6,961 nucleotides of DNA, taken from assembly GCA_022360595.1 (NCBI GenBank), contig JAKSCN010000064.1, positions 1 to 6,961 of the forward strand, read 5' to 3'. The notes below the pieces were generated by a model. That model was not told the origin of the DNA. It worked only from the letters and a program-made list of their open reading frames with translations, and did no database searches. This DNA is from Chromatiales bacterium. GTDB taxonomy: Bacteria; Pseudomonadota; Gammaproteobacteria; Chromatiales; Chromatiaceae. This document shows positions 5,689-6,961 of the stretch, piece after piece. A program made the translations under genes and the position numbers. Within the stretch, counting starts at the first letter, position 1, and every line of letters starts with the position of its first letter.

Positions 5689-6444
5689 TCAGTGCTGAGT
5701 CGTTCTACCCCCATCCACCGCAATGATCTGACCGGTGATGTAGCCTGCATCGCGGGCTAGAAACAGCACGGTGCGGGCAATATCCTGAGGGTCTCCCGCC
5801 CGTTTAAGCGCGGTTCGTGAGAGTATTGTCGACTTGGCCTCCTCTGAAAGTCCCTCCCCGGGCCATAAGATCGCTCCGGGCGCGACACCATTGACCCGGA
5901 TCTCCGGGCCCAATTCACGCGCCAGCGATTTCACCATCATCGCGTTACCCGCCTTTGCCATCACATAGATGGGGTGCTCTTTGAGTGGACGCTCGGCGTG
6001 GATGTCAACCAGGTTGATAATGGCGCCGTTCTGTTCACGCAGCAGCGGTGCGGCCGCTTTGGCAAGGAAGAAGGGGGCCTTGAGGTTGCTGCCCATCAGA
6101 TCGTCCCACTGGGCTTCATCGGCTTCTGCTATTGGTGTCGGGTAGAAGCTGGATGCGTTATTGACCAGTAGATCAAGTCGGTTACGCCAAGTGGCCACCT
6201 GTTCGATCAGTTTGGGTAAGCTGGCCATATCGAGTAGATCGGCCTGCAGCAGTTGGGTGGAGTTTGAGCGTTGCGCCTCCAGTTCATCTCGTAGCGCCTC
6301 TGCACTGGTTGAACTGTTGCGATAGTGAATGGCTATATCCATACCCGCTCGGTGCAGGTGACGGACAATTTCAGCACCAATGCGTTGGGCTGCGCCTGTC
6401 ACCAGGGCTACCGGATTGTTGAGGGTTGGCGAACTATCAGTCAC
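5689..6444 (-). CDS. Pteridine reductase-type short-chain dehydrogenase (FolM/PTR1-like)
   Basis: This 251-residue soluble NAD(P)H-dependent oxidoreductase has the Rossmann signature TGAAQRIG (16-23). The arginine in TGxxxRxG and the following HYRNS (40-44) are typical of pteridine reductases and suggest NADPH use. NNASSFYPTP (95-104) is a further pteridine-reductase hallmark. The catalytic set is D147, Y160 and K164 (NLVDIHAERP, then YVMAK). Aspartate replaces the usual short-chain dehydrogenase serine, exactly as in Leishmania PTR1. The probable reaction is reduction of dihydropterins, such as dihydromonapterin or dihydrobiopterin, to the tetrahydro form, and perhaps of dihydrofolate. The start is GTG at 6444, with GGAG 7 bases upstream; an ATG at 6449 is out of frame and stops after two codons. 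It converges on folB-folK, which fits pterin metabolism. The exact substrate is not readable from sequence, so no symbol is given; folM is the nearest name. Confidence 0.88.
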   Translation of the reverse strand: MTDSSPTLNNPVALVTGAAQRIGAEIVRHLHRAGMDIAIHYRNSSTSAEALRDELEAQRSNSTQLLQADLLDMASLPKLIEQVATWRNRLDLLVNNASSFYPTPIAEADEAQWDDLMGSNLKAPFFLAKAAAPLLREQNGAIINLVDIHAERPLKEHPIYVMAKAGNAMMVKSLARELGPEIRVNGVAPGAILWPGEGLSEEAKSTILSRTALKRAGDPQDIARTVLFLARDAGYITGQIIAVDGGRTTQH

Positions 6445-6515
6445 GTCATTGCTCCAGCCTTGCTACACTCACACTCTAAACTGAATCGAGACATTTTTAA
6501 AACCGATAACCACCG
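6445..6515. other. Divergent intergenic region between the reductase and MidA-family genes
   Basis: These 71 bp carry the GGAG ribosome-binding site for the leftward reductase gene and an AT-rich stretch (ACATTTTTAAAACC) near the rightward gene. Promoters for both genes should lie here or overlap the coding starts. I found only weak hexamer matches on either strand and make no promoter call. A short tandem ACACTC occurs twice at about 6465-6476, without evident meaning. Confidence 0.5.
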
Positions 6516-6961
6516 ATGCATTCACACGATAGTCGTATTCCCAGTCGAGGTCAGGGGCTCTCCCTGCCAGAGCCGAATCAAGCAGCCCAAGAGGCCAGCC
6601 TGCGTCTGATTGAGCAGATTCGGGCGGAGATAGTGGCGGCAGGCGGATTGTTGCCTTTTGATAGCTACATGCAACTCGTCCTCTATGCACCCGGGTTGGG
6701 ATACTACAGCGGTGGTTCGCGCAAATTTGGCCCCGAGGGGGATTTTGTCACCTCGCCCGAGATCTCGCCGGTGTTTGGGCAATGTTTGGCGCGGCAGTGT
6801 CAGCAGGTGTTTACTCAGTTGGAACAACCGGGGATTCTGGAGTTTGGGGCCGGCTCCGGCGCGTTGGCCGTGGCGTTGCTGCGAGAGCTGATGCGTTTGG
6901 ATGATCTGCCTGAGCGCTATCTGATTCTGGAGCTGAGTGCCGAACTGCGCCATCGTCAACA
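6516..6961 (+). CDS. MidA/NDUFAF7-family class I SAM-dependent methyltransferase, N-terminal fragment
   Basis: The reading frame is open from the ATG at 6516 to the right edge, giving 148 residues with no stop; families of this type run to about 380-400. Hallmarks are AGGLLPFDSYMQLVLYAPGLGYY (about 42-64, read in parts), SRKFGPEGDFVTSPEISPVFG (68-88, in parts) and the SAM-binding motif LEFGAGSG at 108-115. This is the COG1565/DUF185 family, whose mitochondrial member NDUFAF7 methylates an arginine of a complex I subunit; bacterial substrates are largely unknown. An in-frame TAA at 6507 makes 6516 the first possible ATG, but no ribosome-binding site is visible. The conserved part begins near residue 17 (LPEPNQAAQEASLRLIEQI), so the true start may lie slightly downstream. 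It diverges from the pteridine reductase gene across 71 bp. It is cut by the window, not truncated. Confidence 0.9.
   Translation, partial: MHSHDSRIPSRGQGLSLPEPNQAAQEASLRLIEQIRAEIVAAGGLLPFDSYMQLVLYAPGLGYYSGGSRKFGPEGDFVTSPEISPVFGQCLARQCQQVFTQLEQPGILEFGAGSGALAVALLRELMRLDDLPERYLILELSAELRHRQ

Noticed and set aside
6522..6959. Minus-strand frame of 145 codons at the right edge
   Set aside because: It lies antisense to the MidA-family gene, which shows strong family motifs on the plus strand; the minus-strand product is glutamine-rich and unrecognisable.
1..6961. Mobile element, CRISPR, toxin-antitoxin or other new multi-gene system
   Set aside because: All reading frames with family motifs are core housekeeping genes in a familiar order. 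No transposase, repeat array, small paired genes or compositional break was seen.

Overview
The window is a chromosomal core-gene segment from a gammaproteobacterium. The start of RpoD (sigma-70 region 1.1), DnaG, S21, TsaD, PlsY and FolB all read as close relatives of their E. coli counterparts. The order rpoD-dnaG-yqeY-rpsU / tsaD / plsY / folB-folK resembles what I recall from Pseudomonas-like genomes rather than E. coli, which lacks yqeY at this point. The last part (pteridine reductase, then a MidA-type methyltransferase) might suggest a sulfur-oxidising or Chromatiales-like lineage. That is only a guess, because no rRNA or other taxonomic marker is present.

Left part (1-2953, minus strand): this is the 'macromolecular synthesis operon', read right to left as rpsU, yqeY, dnaG, rpoD (rpoD runs off the left edge). 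A good sigma-70 promoter lies in front of rpsU. A strong intrinsic terminator hairpin sits just before dnaG, and an extended -10 promoter candidate lies between dnaG and rpoD. Together these would give much S21, little primase and independently adjustable sigma factor, as known for E. coli. tsaD (tRNA t6A synthesis) diverges from rpsU on the plus strand.

Middle part (2954-4828): tsaD runs rightward and converges on plsY (membrane glycerol-3-phosphate acyltransferase). The two stop codons overlap by 4 bases, leaving no room for a terminator between them. plsY and folB diverge from a 214-bp intergenic region, the largest gap in the window. It holds a promoter candidate for each gene and, between them, a long imperfect palindrome of unknown role.

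Right part (4829-6961): folB and folK form a tight two-gene folate operon. Convergent to it is a pteridine-reductase-type short-chain dehydrogenase with a GTG start, giving a three-gene pterin cluster. A divergently transcribed MidA/NDUFAF7-family methyltransferase is cut by the right edge.

There are no mobile elements, tRNA or rRNA genes, CRISPR arrays or defence genes. I see no novel multi-gene system. The points most worth checking are the palindrome at 4683-4738 and the pterin cluster with its reductase.
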